Source of the DNA: Gemmata massiliana
GTDB lineage: Bacteria; Planctomycetota; Planctomycetia; Gemmatales; Gemmataceae
DNA length: 64,000 nt
Direction of reading: 5' to 3'
Assembly: GCA_000531095.1 (NCBI GenBank)
Contig: HG799464.1
Span: 867,987 to 931,986, forward strand
A program made the position numbers and the translations under genes. This document shows, piece after piece, positions 26,984 to 37,607 of this stretch (position 1 is its first letter; each line of letters begins with the position of its first letter). Under the pieces are notes generated by a model. That model was not told the origin of the DNA, ran no database searches, and saw only the letters and a program-made list of their open reading frames with translations.

Positions 26984-28078
26984 TCAGTCGAGGTTCACGA
27001 TTTGGCCGTCGTCCGCACCAACGGTGAACTTCAACGTAGCGTAGTTGATCGAGTCGCGAACGAAGCGAACGCTCCCGTCGGCCATCACCACGTTGATGCC
27101 GCCCGTGTGGAAGCTGAACGGCTCGTCGTTCGGCCCGCAGTTGTTCGTTGACCACGGGCACCCTGTGGCGGCGGTACCGCCGCCAATCGGGTTGGCGTAG
27201 TTGTTAATCTTGGCAGTCTTGTCGCCGGCCGCGAGGCTCGGTCCGGACACGCCGTTCGTTGCGGCGTCCGGGTCGGCCCACGCGAACACGCGGCGGGCAC
27301 CACTGGCCGGCAGTGTCAGGGGATTGGCCGGGCTGTTCATGGCCGAGAACCGGGTGCTACCCGCACCGAACGTACTCACCGACGGGTGCGCGCGACCGGC
27401 GTCTTCCAGAAGCAGGAACGTGTTCGACGAGCCGTCCGGGATGCCGATGATCGTGCGCCCCTCACAGTTCATCGCCCCGTAAACGCGGTCAGCGACGCCG
27501 CCCCGGGTACCGAGGGTACCGTTGGCGGAGTTGGTGATAATGTCGCTCAGCGCGGCCGCCATGTAGTCGATCCCGCCGAGCTGGTTGACTGGGTCGCGGC
27601 CCTCGTTGCCGATCGGCGTGCTCGGGCACACGTAGGTCTTGATCTTGGTCTGGGCGGCGGTGAACCCGGACGGGAACGCGGGGTCATCGTAGGCGCGGCC
27701 GCGGGACGCGGTCGCGTGAAGGGTGGCGTTACGGTAGTTGCTGTCCGCGTAGTGGTTGTAGTTCGTGTCGAACAACTGATAGACGTTATTCTGCTCGATG
27801 TACGGCAGAATGAGCACCGACCACCCGTGGACGGTGTACGTGGTGCTGTTACCCGATTCGCACTGACCGACCGACGGCATCTTCCCGTAAGAGCTCTCGT
27901 AGTTGTGGATTGCCAGCCCCATCTGCTTAAGGTTGTTCGAGCAGGTCATCCGCGCGGCGGCCTCGCGCACCTTCTGAACTGCGGGCAAGAGCAAGCCGAT
28001 GAGGATGGCGATGATGGCGATCACAACCAGCAGTTCAATCAGCGTAAATGCCGACCGGCGACTCGCAGGAGGAGTCAT
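26984..28078 (-). CDS. DUF1559 protein with prepilin-type N-terminus
   Basis: The 364-residue protein opens with a type IV prepilin/pseudopilin signal ([20 protein letters not shown]) with the conserved Glu five residues after the Phe. The DUF1559 signature follows ([20 protein letters not shown]) and the C-terminal hallmark [19 protein letters not shown], the 'H-x-GG-x-N' motif of this family. Members are very numerous in planctomycetes and are thought to be exported by a type II/IV-like secretion system; their function is unknown. The PilT ATPase gene at 41.5 kb is a possible but unlinked component of such a system. Confidence 0.93.
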   Translation of the reverse strand: MTPPASRRSAFTLIELLVVIAIIAILIGLLLPAVQKVREAAARMTCSNNLKQMGLAIHNYESSYGKMPSVGQCESGNSTTYTVHGWSVLILPYIEQNNVYQLFDTNYNHYADSNYRNATLHATASRGRAYDDPAFPSGFTAAQTKIKTYVCPSTPIGNEGRDPVNQLGGIDYMAAALSDIITNSANGTLGTRGGVADRVYGAMNCEGRTIIGIPDGSSNTFLLLEDAGRAHPSVSTFGAGSTRFSAMNSPANPLTLPASGARRVFAWADPDAATNGVSGPSLAAGDKTAKINNYANPIGGGTAATGCPWSTNNCGPNDEPFSFHTGGINVVMADGSVRFVRDSINYATLKFTVGADDGQIVNLD

Positions 28079-28335
28079 GTACTGACCTCGGGTGTTCGGA
28101 AATAGGGACGCGGGCCGCGAACGACCCGGTGCAGCTCAAGTGCCTTCATTGCAGCACAGTTAAACGTAATCGCTGTATCAGAAAAGTGAATGTGTGAATG
28201 TGTGAAGTTACGGCGTAGAATTTGCGTATCAAATGTGTGCAATCAGAGTGGAATTAGTTTGTGTAGCACAAGGCACTGCCCGCACAACGGGATCCGAGTG
28301 CTTCAAATCGGCGCATTTGGTTTGAGAACTTCGAT

Positions 28336-30438
28336 TTAGTTCGCGTGAGTACCACTATGCATTGAGGCCCGCAGCGCCGAGAACATCGTCTGAAGAGAGC
28401 GAATCTCGACCGGCTTCACGAAGTGGTATGCGCACCCCGCTTCCCGAGAAAGCGCGCGATCCTCGTCGCGCCCGTACCCACTGATGGTAATGAGCGTGGC
28501 TCCGCGTGTGACTGGATCGCTCCGTAATCGACGGGCTACCTCGAAGCCGTCCATACCCGGCAAGCCGATGTCGAGCAGAACAATATCCGGCTCGAAGGCG
28601 CGGACCACGTCGATCCCCGTCGGGCCGTCGTATGCGGTCCGGGCCTGGTGCCCGAGCAGCCCAATCAGGTCGGCCAAGCTCTCGGCTCCATCCGTGTTGT
28701 CATCGATAATGACGATCCGGAGCGGCGCGGGTTCATTTTGATTGTGTACCCCACTCGGCGCCTCGACCGGTGACGGCGCGTGTGGAGTTTCCGCGACCGG
28801 GAGGAAGACCGTAAACTCGCTCCCGTGACCGATGCCCGCGCTGCGCGCCTCCACGAACCCGCCGTGCATCTCGACCAGTCGGCGCACGAGCGTCAGCCCG
28901 ATCCCCAAACCGCCCTGCGACCGGTCGAGGGAACGGCTCGCCTGGGTAAACAAGTCGAACACGGTCGGGAGCAGTTCGGGCGCGATTCCCACCCCCGTGT
29001 CCCGGATGCGGACCTCCGCGAGCGCGGGAACGTGTGAACCGTCGCCCGCTGGAGGCGCTTTGATCTCAACGGTGAGATCGATACGTCCGCCCGGCTCGGT
29101 GTATTTGGCCGCGTTGTTGAGCAGATTGGCGAACACCTGAATCAACCGCGTCGGGTCGCCTTGAACGTGAACAGGGTGGCCGGGAAACGCGACAGCGAGT
29201 TGGTGGCGGAACTTATCAACCAGGGGCCGAACGGCTTCGACCGCTTGCGTAACCACACTTTCCAGATCGACCCGTTCGACCGCGAGCCGGATCTTCCCGA
29301 GCGTGATCCGGGACACGTCGAGCAGGTCGTCCACGAGCCGAACGAGGTGCGTCAACTGTCGGTCGATAACCCCGTGCGCCCACCGAATACGTTCCGCGTC
29401 GATCCCGTCGTGGTTCAACACCTCGGTGGCATTCCGGATCGGCGCGAGCGGGTTCCGCAGCTCGTGGGCCAGCATCGACAGGAATTCGTTCTTCTGGCGG
29501 TCGGCCTGTTGAACTTCGTGGTACAGTCGGGCGTTTTCGAGCGCCACCGCGACCCGGGACGCGAGTGTTTCGGCAACGGCGATGTCGGCCGCGGGGAACG
29601 AGCGCCCGGTTTGCTGGCGCGAGAGGCCGAGGACTGCAGTGACCTGCCCGCGCACACGCAGCGGCACGGCGAGAACCGTCTCCGAGAGCGGAATGGTCGT
29701 ATTCTCGGAAACGGCCTGATCCACCGCACCGGCGAGTTCACGGTCCAGTGCGTCGCGCACCAAATCTGTTTCCAAAATGCAACCGCTCGAACTGTTCCGC
29801 CCCCGAAGGATGCGCGACTCCCGGCCGTCTACAGGAACCGTCACGAGCACTGCGGCGTCGGCCAAGTACGAGAGCGAGAGCCGGATCGCGTCCTGGGCGA
29901 TCACGCTCTGGTCGAGCGACCCGGCCAACACCGCCCCCGCGTGCGTCAGGAACGCGAGGCGCTGGTTGGCTTCTTCGGCGGCGGCCCGCCGCGTGCGCTC
30001 TTCAGCGAGTGCGATCCGCTCCTCGGCCTGTCGGCGCACCTGCTGGGTCATGCGGTACAGGTCGGCAAACACACGCACTTTTGCCCGCAAGATTGCAGGC
30101 ACTACCGGGGTGGTGATGTAGTCCACCGCACCCTGCGCGTACCCCTCGGTCGCCCGTACCTCGTCGGCGAACGCGGTCAGGAAGATGATCGGCGTGTGGG
30201 CCGAGCGCTTCCGCCGGCGGATCAGCGACGCGGTCTCCAGCCCGTTCATCCCGGGCATCTGCACGTCGAGTAGGATCACCGCGAAGTCGTAGGCGAGCAC
30301 CGCGCGCAGGGCCTCTTCGCCGGACCCGGCGGTAATCAGGTTCTGGTTCAGCTCCCCCAAAATGGTGCGGTAAACCAGAATCTTCTCCGGCAAATCGTCG
30401 ACCACCAGGACGTTTGTCGGTTCGCCGGTCGCGGTCAT
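28336..30438 (-). CDS. Hybrid sensor kinase: REC-GAF-HisKA-HATPase-REC
   Basis: The 700-residue soluble protein has an N-terminal receiver (NVLVVDDLPEK, phospho-Asp in VILLDVQMPGMNG), a GAF-like region (about 165-310), a HisKA box (SMLAHELRNPLAPI, His near 325), an HATPase domain (LNNAAKYT, DTGVGI, GGLGIGLTLVRRLVEMHGG) and a C-terminal receiver (IVLLDIGLPGMDGFE). There is no membrane segment, so it is cytoplasmic. It lies downstream of the multi-HAMP kinase on the same strand, separated by 127 bp of repeat-like sequence. ATG 30438 is chosen because the frame upstream is made of that repeat-like sequence and the receiver starts immediately after. Confidence 0.92.
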   Translation of the reverse strand: MTATGEPTNVLVVDDLPEKILVYRTILGELNQNLITAGSGEEALRAVLAYDFAVILLDVQMPGMNGLETASLIRRRKRSAHTPIIFLTAFADEVRATEGYAQGAVDYITTPVVPAILRAKVRVFADLYRMTQQVRRQAEERIALAEERTRRAAAEEANQRLAFLTHAGAVLAGSLDQSVIAQDAIRLSLSYLADAAVLVTVPVDGRESRILRGRNSSSGCILETDLVRDALDRELAGAVDQAVSENTTIPLSETVLAVPLRVRGQVTAVLGLSRQQTGRSFPAADIAVAETLASRVAVALENARLYHEVQQADRQKNEFLSMLAHELRNPLAPIRNATEVLNHDGIDAERIRWAHGVIDRQLTHLVRLVDDLLDVSRITLGKIRLAVERVDLESVVTQAVEAVRPLVDKFRHQLAVAFPGHPVHVQGDPTRLIQVFANLLNNAAKYTEPGGRIDLTVEIKAPPAGDGSHVPALAEVRIRDTGVGIAPELLPTVFDLFTQASRSLDRSQGGLGIGLTLVRRLVEMHGGFVEARSAGIGHGSEFTVFLPVAETPHAPSPVEAPSGVHNQNEPAPLRIVIIDDNTDGAESLADLIGLLGHQARTAYDGPTGIDVVRAFEPDIVLLDIGLPGMDGFEVARRLRSDPVTRGATLITISGYGRDEDRALSREAGCAYHFVKPVEIRSLQTMFSALRASMHSGTHAN

Positions 30439-30565
30439 GGGTCGTGGGTCCATAGTCATCGGTCCATAGTGATTGGTCACCCGAGTTTGGTCAACCGACA
30501 TTCGGGATCTGCACCCGAACCGGCGGCGGACCGTACCCGCGTAACCAGGGACGAATGACCAAACA
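30439..30565. other. Repeat-like spacer between the two kinase genes
   Basis: The decamer GGTCCATAGT occurs twice within 23 bp (30448 and 30461), and related 'GTCATTCGTCCC/GAATGACC' words follow. This is typical of degenerate interspersed repeats in intergenic DNA. The open frame through part of it is not considered coding. Confidence 0.4.
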
Positions 30566-33500
30566 TCAGCGGTGCAACCACGCCCGTAACACGGCGAGCA
30601 ACTGTTCCGGGTCCACGGGCTTGGAGAGGTAGTCCCACGCCCCGGCCTCGATGCACTTCTCCCGGTCGCCCTTCATGGCCTTGGCCGTCACCGCCACGAT
30701 CGGCAGGGTCTTCAGGTCCGGGATTTTGCGGACCTCGCGCATCGTTTCCATCCCGTCCATTTCGGGCATCATGATGTCCATGAGCACGATTTCCACCCCG
30801 GGGTCGGTCTGCAACGTCCGGATCGCGTCCCGACCGTTGTCGGCGGACACGATCACCATGTCGTGCTCTTCGAGGATCGTTGACAGCGCGAAGATGTTCC
30901 GCATGTCGTCGTCCACGATCAGCACCTTGCGGCCCGCGAGGATCTTGTCCGTCTGGTCCAGTTCGCTCAGCTGGTGGCGCTGGGTTTCGGGCAACTTCGC
31001 GAGCGGCCGGTGGAGGAAGAACGTCGCGAGGTCGAGCAGAACGGCCGGCGAGTGCGCTTTGCGGACGGTGCAGACGTCGTCCGCGCGCCGGAGGGTCGCG
31101 TCGGACGGCCCCCCCTCGGTCCCGTCCGTGTAAACAATCACGGGCATCCGCGAGGCCACCCGATCGGTGCGGGCGAACGGCCCGCGGGCGCCGAGAAGTT
31201 CCTCGACCGCGTCCCCGGCACCCGGACCGAGCACGACGCAGTCGGTCGGCCGGTCGGACACAGCGCTCCGGGCCGTACCAATATCCGGGGCGGCGGTGAT
31301 GAGTACTTCGGGGTCGGCGAGTCGCGTTTGAATCTGTTCCCGGCGTACCGGGTCCGGTTCCACGACGAGCAGGTGCCGGACCGGGCGCCCGGTGTACTCG
31401 GTCAGGTGGTCGAGCAGCCCGTCGAGAACCTCGCGGCTCTGGATCGGCTTGTCCAGGAACGCGAGGCACCCGGACGCGAGCGCCCGGTCGCGGGAGTCGT
31501 CGGTACTGATGACGCACACCGGAATGTGCCGCGTAACCGGGTCTTTCTTCAACCGCTCGAGCACGCGCCACCCGTCGATGTCCGGGAGGTGGAGGTCGAG
31601 GGAAATCGCGTCCGGGTCGTACTCGCGCGTGAGCGCCAGGGCCGAAGCGCCGAGAGAGGTCACCAGCCCCTTAAATCCCTTCTCGCGGGCCGAGTCGAGC
31701 AGGAATCGAGCGAACCCGATATCGTTCTCGACGATCAGCAGCACCCGGTCCCCGGCGCGAATGTCGTCCCGGTCGTCCCCGTACTCGTTCACAAGTTGCT
31801 CGGGGGCTTCCGGCTCCGGTTCCGATGGGCCAGTTAGCAATGCGGGGGCCGTGCGAGCGAGAGTATTGGCGCTCGCGAACGTTCCTTCGATGCGGGCCTG
31901 CGGACCGATTGGGGTAGCGCCGGATTCCCCCATCGCAGTGCCCTTCCGGGTGGGGCGCGACGGCGTGTACGTGAGCGGCAGGTAGAAGTGGAACGTGCTC
32001 CCGCGCCCGGGAATCGATGACAGCCGGATTTCACCACCCAGCAACCGTGACAGTTCGCGGCTGATGGCCAACCCCAGCCCCGTCCCACCGTACTTGCGGC
32101 TGGTACTCCCGTCCGCCTGTTGGAACGCCTCGAAGATGATGAGTTGCTTGTCCGACGGGATGCCGATACCGGTGTCTTCCACCGCGAAGCAGAGCACCCC
32201 CGCGGCGCGGTTCAGATCCTCGTTCTCGCGGTTCCACCCGCCCTCGGCCGGTGCGACCGTGAGCGTCACCTCGCCGTGGTGCGTGAACTTGAACGCATTC
32301 GAGAGCAGGTTCTTGATGATCTGCTGGAGCCGCTTGGCGTCCGTGTAAACGCTGCGCGGGAGCCGCGGATCGAAGTGCGTCCGGAACTCCAGGTTCTTGT
32401 TCTCCGCGACGTGCCGGAACGTGCGGTCGACGTACCCCTGGAGGTCGTCCAGCCGCAGGTCACTGGCGTCGACCACGACGGTACCGGACTCGATCTTCGA
32501 GAGGTCGAGGATGTCGTTGATGAGCATGAGCAGGTCGTTCCCGGACGAGTGGATCGTCTTGGCGAACTCCTGCTGTTTGGGCGTCAGGTTCCCGTCGGGG
32601 TTCTTCGACAATTGGTCGGAGAGAATGAGCAGGCTGTTGAGCGGGGTGCGGAGCTCGTGCGACATGTTCGCGAGGAACTCGCTCTTGTACTTCGACGTCA
32701 GCGCGAGCTGCTTGGCCTTGTCTTCGAGCGCTTGCCGGGCCTGTTCGACTTCCGTGTTCTTCCGCTCGACCTCCTGATTCTGTTGGGCGAGTGAGTGCGA
32801 CTTCTCTTGGAGTTCCTCGTTCGTCTTCTGAAGTTCTTCCTGGCGCGTCTGGAGCTGTTGCGCGAGCGACTGGGACTGTTTCAGCAGCCCCTCCGTTCGC
32901 ATGTTCGCCTCGATCGTGTTGAGCACGATCCCGATGGACTCGGTGAGCTGTTCGAGGAACGCCTGGTGCGTCGGGTTGAACCCGCCGAGCGAGGCGAGTT
33001 CGAGCACGCCACGGGCCTGGCCCTCGAAGATAAGCGGCAGCACGAGCACGCTTCGGGGCGAAGCCGACCCGAGGCCGGACGAAATGCGGATGTACTCCGG
33101 CGGGAGATTGTCGAGCAGGATCTTCTGTTTGTCCATCGCGCACTGACCGACCAGCCCCTGCCCCAACCCGATCCGCTTACCACTCGACTCCCGCCCCTCC
33201 GAAGCGTAGCTCGCAAGCAGATTCAGTTGCGGTGTCTCAGTGGCCCCGTCGAACACGTAGAACTCGGCGTGCTGCGCCGCGACCACGGGGCACAGTTCGG
33301 AGAGCACCATGCGCCCCACGTTCGTCAGGTCGCGCTGCCCCTGGAGCATGCGGCTGAACTTGGCGAGGTTCGTCTTCAGCCAGTCCTGCTCCGTGTTCTT
33401 CTGCGTGGTGTCGCGAAGGTTCCGGATCATCTCGTTGATGGTGTTCGAGAGCGCCGCGACTTCCCCCTGCGCCTCAACGGTGATCGACCGCGTCAGGTCG

Positions 33501-34258
33501 CCCTTCGTCACCGCGGTGGCGACTTCCGCGATCGCACGAACCTGAGTCGTCAGGTTCGCGGCGAGCTGGTTCACGTTCTCCGTGAGGGCTTTCCAGATCC
33601 CGGCCGCACCGGGCACCTTCGCCTGCCCGCCCAACTGCCCCTCGACACCGACCTCGCGGGCCACCGTCGTCACCTGATCGGCGAACGTCGCGAGCGTCCC
33701 GATCATCTCGTTGATCGTTTCGGCGAGTTCCGCGATTTCGCCCTTCGCGGCGACCGTGAGTTTGCGCTGGAGGTCGCCGTTCGCAACGGCCGTCACGACT
33801 TTCGCGATCCCGCGCACCTGGGCCGTCAGGTTACCCGCCATGCCGTTGACGGAGTCCGTCAAGTCCTTCCACGTGCCCGCAACCCCTTCGACCTGGGCCT
33901 GCCCACCGAGCTTTCCTTCAGTGCCCACCTCACGGGCCACACGAGTCACCTCACCGGCGAACGACCGCAGTTGGTCGACCATCGTGTTGACCGTGTTCTT
34001 CAGCTCCAGGATCTCGCCCTTCACGTCCACCGTGATCTTCCGGCTCAAGTCCCCCAGCGCCACGGCCTTCGTCACTTCGGCGATGTTGCGCACCTGCGAC
34101 GTCAGGTTCCCGGCCATGAAGTTCACCGAGTCCGTCAAGTCCTTCCACGTGCCCGCCACCCCGCGGACGTCAGCCTGCCCACCGAGCTTCCCTTCGGTAC
34201 CCACCTCACGGGCCACACGAGTCACTTCCGACGCAAACGACCGCAGTTGGTCCACCAT
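30566..34258 (-). CDS. Multi-HAMP hybrid histidine kinase, C-terminal part (split from 34276-36435)
   Basis: This 1230-residue frame begins inside a HAMP repeat. In order it holds HAMP repeats 7-9 (about residues 1-275), a GAF domain (about 310-440), a long coiled coil ([20 protein letters not shown]), a HisKA box ([15 protein letters not shown], His near 534), HATPase ([27 protein letters not shown]) and three receivers. In receiver one the phospho-Asp is in [13 protein letters not shown]. Receiver two is degenerate ([11 protein letters not shown] then CVVLGPG, no acceptor Asp). Receiver three has [10 protein letters not shown] with [12 protein letters not shown]. It is not an independent gene: deleting an 80-bp duplication (34223-34302) joins it in frame with the upstream part into one protein of 1929 residues. 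As it stands translation would have to restart internally. Confidence 0.9.
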   Translation of the reverse strand: MVDQLRSFASEVTRVAREVGTEGKLGGQADVRGVAGTWKDLTDSVNFMAGNLTSQVRNIAEVTKAVALGDLSRKITVDVKGEILELKNTVNTMVDQLRSFAGEVTRVAREVGTEGKLGGQAQVEGVAGTWKDLTDSVNGMAGNLTAQVRGIAKVVTAVANGDLQRKLTVAAKGEIAELAETINEMIGTLATFADQVTTVAREVGVEGQLGGQAKVPGAAGIWKALTENVNQLAANLTTQVRAIAEVATAVTKGDLTRSITVEAQGEVAALSNTINEMIRNLRDTTQKNTEQDWLKTNLAKFSRMLQGQRDLTNVGRMVLSELCPVVAAQHAEFYVFDGATETPQLNLLASYASEGRESSGKRIGLGQGLVGQCAMDKQKILLDNLPPEYIRISSGLGSASPRSVLVLPLIFEGQARGVLELASLGGFNPTHQAFLEQLTESIGIVLNTIEANMRTEGLLKQSQSLAQQLQTRQEELQKTNEELQEKSHSLAQQNQEVERKNTEVEQARQALEDKAKQLALTSKYKSEFLANMSHELRTPLNSLLILSDQLSKNPDGNLTPKQQEFAKTIHSSGNDLLMLINDILDLSKIESGTVVVDASDLRLDDLQGYVDRTFRHVAENKNLEFRTHFDPRLPRSVYTDAKRLQQIIKNLLSNAFKFTHHGEVTLTVAPAEGGWNRENEDLNRAAGVLCFAVEDTGIGIPSDKQLIIFEAFQQADGSTSRKYGGTGLGLAISRELSRLLGGEIRLSSIPGRGSTFHFYLPLTYTPSRPTRKGTAMGESGATPIGPQARIEGTFASANTLARTAPALLTGPSEPEPEAPEQLVNEYGDDRDDIRAGDRVLLIVENDIGFARFLLDSAREKGFKGLVTSLGASALALTREYDPDAISLDLHLPDIDGWRVLERLKKDPVTRHIPVCVISTDDSRDRALASGCLAFLDKPIQSREVLDGLLDHLTEYTGRPVRHLLVVEPDPVRREQIQTRLADPEVLITAAPDIGTARSAVSDRPTDCVVLGPGAGDAVEELLGARGPFARTDRVASRMPVIVYTDGTEGGPSDATLRRADDVCTVRKAHSPAVLLDLATFFLHRPLAKLPETQRHQLSELDQTDKILAGRKVLIVDDDMRNIFALSTILEEHDMVIVSADNGRDAIRTLQTDPGVEIVLMDIMMPEMDGMETMREVRKIPDLKTLPIVAVTAKAMKGDREKCIEAGAWDYLSKPVDPEQLLAVLRAWLHR

Positions 34259-34373
34259 CGTGTTGACCGTGTTCTTCAGCTCCAGAATTTCCCGGAAGAC
34301 CTCACTTCCGACGCAAACGACCGCAGTTGGTCCACCATCGTGTTGACCGTGTTCTTCAGCTCCAGAATTTCCC
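34223..34373. repeat. 80-bp tandem duplication that breaks the HAMP kinase frame
   Basis: The 71-bp segment 34223-34293 is repeated identically at 34303-34373, a period of 80 bp with a 9-bp junction. Because 80 is not a multiple of three, the upstream frame runs into eight foreign residues (RSSGKFWS) and a stop at 34276. Total span 30566-36435 minus 80 bp is exactly 1930 codons. Confidence 0.9.
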
Positions 34374-36435
34374 CGCGGACGTCCACCGTGATCTTTTGCG
34401 AGAGGTCACCGGCCGCCACCGCCTTCGTCACGTCCGCGATGTTGCGCACCTGCGACGTCAGGTTGCGTGCCATCCCGTTGACGGAGTCCGTCAGGTCTTT
34501 CCACGTGCCCGCCACCCCGCGGACATCGGCCTGCCCGCCGAGCTTCCCTTCGGTGCCCACCTCACGGGCCACCCGCGTCACCTCCGCCGCGAACGAGCTG
34601 AGCTGGTCGACCATCGTGTTGACCGTGTTCTTCAGCTCCAGGATCTCACCCTTCACGTCCACCGTGATCTTCCGCGACAGGTCGCCGGCCGCCACCGCCT
34701 TGGTCACGTCCGCGATGTTCCGCACCTGACTCGTCAGGTTCCCGGCCATGAAGTTCACCGAGTCCGTCAAATCTTTCCACACGCCGGCCACGCCCTTCAC
34801 GTCCGCCTGACCGCCGAGCTTACCTTCGGTGCCCACCTCGCGGGCCACACGGGTCACTTCCGACGCGAACGAGCTGAGCTGGTCCACCATGATGTTCACG
34901 GTGTTCTTCAGCTCCAGGATCTCGCCCTTCACGTCCACCGTGATCTTCCGCGACAGGTCACCCGTCGCGACGGCTGTCGTCACTTCGGCGATGTTGCGCA
35001 CCTGGGCCGTCAGGTTCCCGGCCATGAAGTTCACCGAGTCGGTGAGGTTCTTCCACACACCGGCCACGCCCTTCACGTCCGCCTGACCGCCGAGCTTACC
35101 TTCGGTGCCCACCTCGCGGGCCACACGGGTCACTTCCGACGCGAACGAGCTGAGCTGGTCCACCATGATGTTGACCGTGTTCTTCAGCTCCAGGATCTCA
35201 CCCTTCACATCGACCGTAATCTTCCGCGACAGGTCGCCGGCCGCCACCGCCTTCGTCACGTCCGCGATGTTGCGCACCTGCGACGTGAGGTTCCCGGCCA
35301 TGAAGTTCACCGAGTCGGTGAGGTTCTTCCACACACCGGCCACGCCCTTCACGTCTGCCTGACCACCGAGTTGCCCCTCGGTACCGACTTCCTGCGCAAC
35401 GCGGGTCACTTCCGACGCGAACGAGCTGAGTTGGTCCACCATCGTGTTGACCGTGTTCTTCAGCTCCAGGATCTCGCCCTTCACGTCCACCGTGATCTTC
35501 CGCGACAGGTCACCGTTGGCCACGGCCGTCGTCACGGTGGCGATGTTGCGCACCTGCGTCGTCAGGTTACCCGCCATGCCGTTGACGGAGTCCGTCAAGT
35601 CCTTCCACGTGCCGGACACACCTTCGACGCGCGCTTGCCCACCGAGCTTCCCTTCGGTCCCCACCTCACGCGCCACCCGCGTCACTTCCGACGCGAACGA
35701 CCGCAACTGGTCGACCATCGTGTTGATGGTGTTCTTCAGTTCGAGGAACTCGCCCTTCACGTCCACCGTGATCTTCCGGCTCAAGTCACCCTTCGCCACG
35801 GCCGTCGTCACTTCGGCCACGTTGCGCACCTGGGCCGTCAGGTTAGCAGCCATGCCGTTGACGGAGTCCGTCAAGTCCTTCCACGTACCGGCCACGCCCT
35901 TCACTTTGGCTTGCCCGCCGAGCTTCCCTTCAGTACCCACCTCACGGGCCACGCGGGTCACTTCCGACGCGAACGAACCGAGTTGGTCCACCATCGTGTT
36001 GATGGTCTTAGCGGTTCGTAGGAACTCCCCCTGTAATGAGCGATCATCGATGTCGAGGGCCATCGTCTTGGACAGGTCACCCTGAGCCACGGCACCGATC
36101 ACGCGGGCCGTTTCAATGGTCGGGTGAACGAGGTCGTCGATGAGGTCGTTCACGGAACCGACCGATTCGCGCCAGAACCCGCCCACGTCGCCGAGCGAGA
36201 GGCGCTGACTGAGTTTGCCCTCTTTCCCGACGACGCGGCTCAGCCGGGCAAGCTCCTCGGCCATGCGCTCGTTCTGCTCCACGACGTCGTTGAAGGCGTC
36301 GGCCACCTTACCCGCGACGCCGGTCCAATCCTGGGGCAATCGAACACCGGAGCGCCCGTGACGAAGTGCGTTGAGAGCGCCCAAGAGGGCGTTCATCTCG
36401 GTGCCGTTGGTGACGGGTTCGAGAACGGTAGACAT
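34276..36435 (-). CDS. Multi-HAMP hybrid histidine kinase, N-terminal part (truncated by duplication)
   Basis: The 719-residue frame starts at ATG 36435 with a soluble N-terminal region (about 1-100), one divergent HAMP (about 100-147), then six complete 92-residue repeats from about residue 146. A repeat consists of a helix [20 protein letters not shown], then [23 protein letters not shown], and the HAMP core QVRNIAxVTxAVAxGDLSRK. The same repeats build fungal group III (Nik1-type) osmosensing kinases, which also lack membrane helices. The last eight residues are out of frame because of the 80-bp duplication. The repeats act as signal-relaying coiled-coil modules upstream of the kinase core encoded by the following frame. 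Confidence 0.92.
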   Translation of the reverse strand: MSTVLEPVTNGTEMNALLGALNALRHGRSGVRLPQDWTGVAGKVADAFNDVVEQNERMAEELARLSRVVGKEGKLSQRLSLGDVGGFWRESVGSVNDLIDDLVHPTIETARVIGAVAQGDLSKTMALDIDDRSLQGEFLRTAKTINTMVDQLGSFASEVTRVAREVGTEGKLGGQAKVKGVAGTWKDLTDSVNGMAANLTAQVRNVAEVTTAVAKGDLSRKITVDVKGEFLELKNTINTMVDQLRSFASEVTRVAREVGTEGKLGGQARVEGVSGTWKDLTDSVNGMAGNLTTQVRNIATVTTAVANGDLSRKITVDVKGEILELKNTVNTMVDQLSSFASEVTRVAQEVGTEGQLGGQADVKGVAGVWKNLTDSVNFMAGNLTSQVRNIADVTKAVAAGDLSRKITVDVKGEILELKNTVNIMVDQLSSFASEVTRVAREVGTEGKLGGQADVKGVAGVWKNLTDSVNFMAGNLTAQVRNIAEVTTAVATGDLSRKITVDVKGEILELKNTVNIMVDQLSSFASEVTRVAREVGTEGKLGGQADVKGVAGVWKDLTDSVNFMAGNLTSQVRNIADVTKAVAAGDLSRKITVDVKGEILELKNTVNTMVDQLSSFAAEVTRVAREVGTEGKLGGQADVRGVAGTWKDLTDSVNGMARNLTSQVRNIADVTKAVAAGDLSQKITVDVRGEILELKNTVNTMVDQLRSFASEVRSSGKFWS

Positions 36436-37028
36436 TAGCGCCTCCGGGAGCGGCGGAACGGCTATGTGGGCGAACGTGCGAGTCCGATTCGGGTGTTTGG
36501 CGCCCCGAACCGTGTAGGCGAAATGGGCAGTCGATCGACCGCGGCAAAAGCAGATTCTGTCACACGTTCCGTGAACGCGGCCAGCGATCCGTTTCGCGCG
36601 CTCTCTTCTTATACGCCATGTGTGGGTCTTTGTCGATCAATAGAGCCGCCAAGTCAAAGACTCGGGCGCGTCGCGCCCGCGAATTCGGACCTCGACGCGA
36701 TTACGAACGTGCCAAAGCCTCGGCCGTCGCCGGGCTAACAAATGCTAACATCTTCGGACCGGACTCGGTCCACTTCTCCAACTACACGCCTTAACAAACA
36801 TCCCGTCAAGGATTTGAGAATAATCCGCTCCGCGTGCCCTCAACCCAAGATGGTAACAATTGCTCACACCCGCGCGATTTGCGCCGACTCTCCCACGAAC
36901 CGACCCATTTGGGCGCCGGCTGATACCACAAACAAAACAGATATATTATCCAATTATATACATGTATACAAAAGAATAAAAACAATTCCGCCGGAACCAC
37001 TGACTATTTCTGACAAACTTTTGGGCCC
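36436..37028. promoter_or_regulatory. Long intergenic region with AT-rich island upstream of the HAMP kinase
   Basis: This 593-bp gap lies upstream of the HAMP kinase and downstream of the hxlR-like gene. Positions about 36935-36995 are strikingly AT-rich for this genome and include the palindrome TATACATGTATA. Open frames here have no protein-like features. It is the likely promoter/regulatory region of the kinase operon. Confidence 0.45.
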
Positions 37029-37397
37029 TCACCCCGGTACACATTGGGTTTGTGCTTCAGCATCTTCGCAGAGGTGTTGTCCACCCATCTGCTCGATGTA
37101 TTTGCTACCCCATTCACAAAGGGGGCCGAGCAGTTCTTTGAGGCTGATCCCCATTGGAGTGAGCGAGTATTCCACACGCGGCGGGATCTCGGGGTACGCT
37201 TGCCGACGCACTAACCCGTCGGCTTCCATTTCGCGAAGCTGCTGAATGAGCATTTTCTCGGTAATACCGGTTACAAGGCGTTTGAGTTCACCGAACCGCC
37301 GCGCATCCGGATGCAATCGCCACAGGATCAAGCACTTCCACTTCCCGCCAATCACGTCAAACGTGGCTTCAAGACCGCACGAGTAGACCGCGCGCAT
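37029..37397 (-). CDS. HxlR-family winged-helix transcriptional regulator
   Basis: The 122-residue protein shows the HxlR pattern: a Cys near the N-terminus (AVYSCGLEATFDVIGGKWK), LILWRLHPDARRFGELKR, ITEKMLIQQLREMEADGLV, and RVEYSLTPMGISL for the wing and last helix. HxlR regulators often sense aldehydes or redox state through that Cys. ATG 37397 is chosen; an upstream ATG at 37439 would put the start inside the candidate operator. The divergent neighbour is the PQQ-like propeller gene at 37608, a possible target. The gene is also followed by the AT-rich intergenic region. Confidence 0.9.
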   Translation of the reverse strand: MRAVYSCGLEATFDVIGGKWKCLILWRLHPDARRFGELKRLVTGITEKMLIQQLREMEADGLVRRQAYPEIPPRVEYSLTPMGISLKELLGPLCEWGSKYIEQMGGQHLCEDAEAQTQCVPG

Positions 37398-37414
37398 GGC
37401 TGAGAACTCCCAAA

Positions 37415-37453
37415 ACTTACCTTTTGGTAGGTACCCCACTTAATTGTAGGTAC
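37415..37453. promoter_or_regulatory. Candidate HxlR operator
   Basis: The inverted repeat ACTTACC-TTTT-GGTAGGT (37415-37432, one mismatch) overlaps a direct repeat of GTAGGTAC (37427-37434 and 37446-37453, 19 bp apart). It lies 18-56 bp upstream of the regulator start, where an autoregulatory site of an HxlR protein would be expected. Confidence 0.5.
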
Positions 37454-37607
37454 TTGATCGGCGTAAATCAGAAATCTAATAATCTGCAGTCCGAATCGAT
37501 ACCGGTACCGGTCCGAACTCCACGAGCGCGTCGATTGGGCGATGCGCCGGCCGGGTGCGTGCGCGCGTTTCGGAACGTCGCGTGCTGTAATCCCTAAGGT
37601 TCCAACC

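Noticed and set aside
34327..36021. Long plus-strand open frame over the HAMP repeats
   Set aside because: It is a His/Arg/Leu-rich mirror of the repeated minus-strand coding region, with the same 276-bp period and no family-like sequence.
30566..36435. Regular repeats that could suggest a CRISPR array or satellite
   Set aside because: The period is about 276 bp, codon-structured and translates to 92-residue HAMP modules; no short repeats with unique spacers.
36742..37245. 167-codon plus-strand frame across the AT-rich island
   Set aside because: It runs antisense into the HxlR gene, has no protein-like pattern and crosses the obvious regulatory region.
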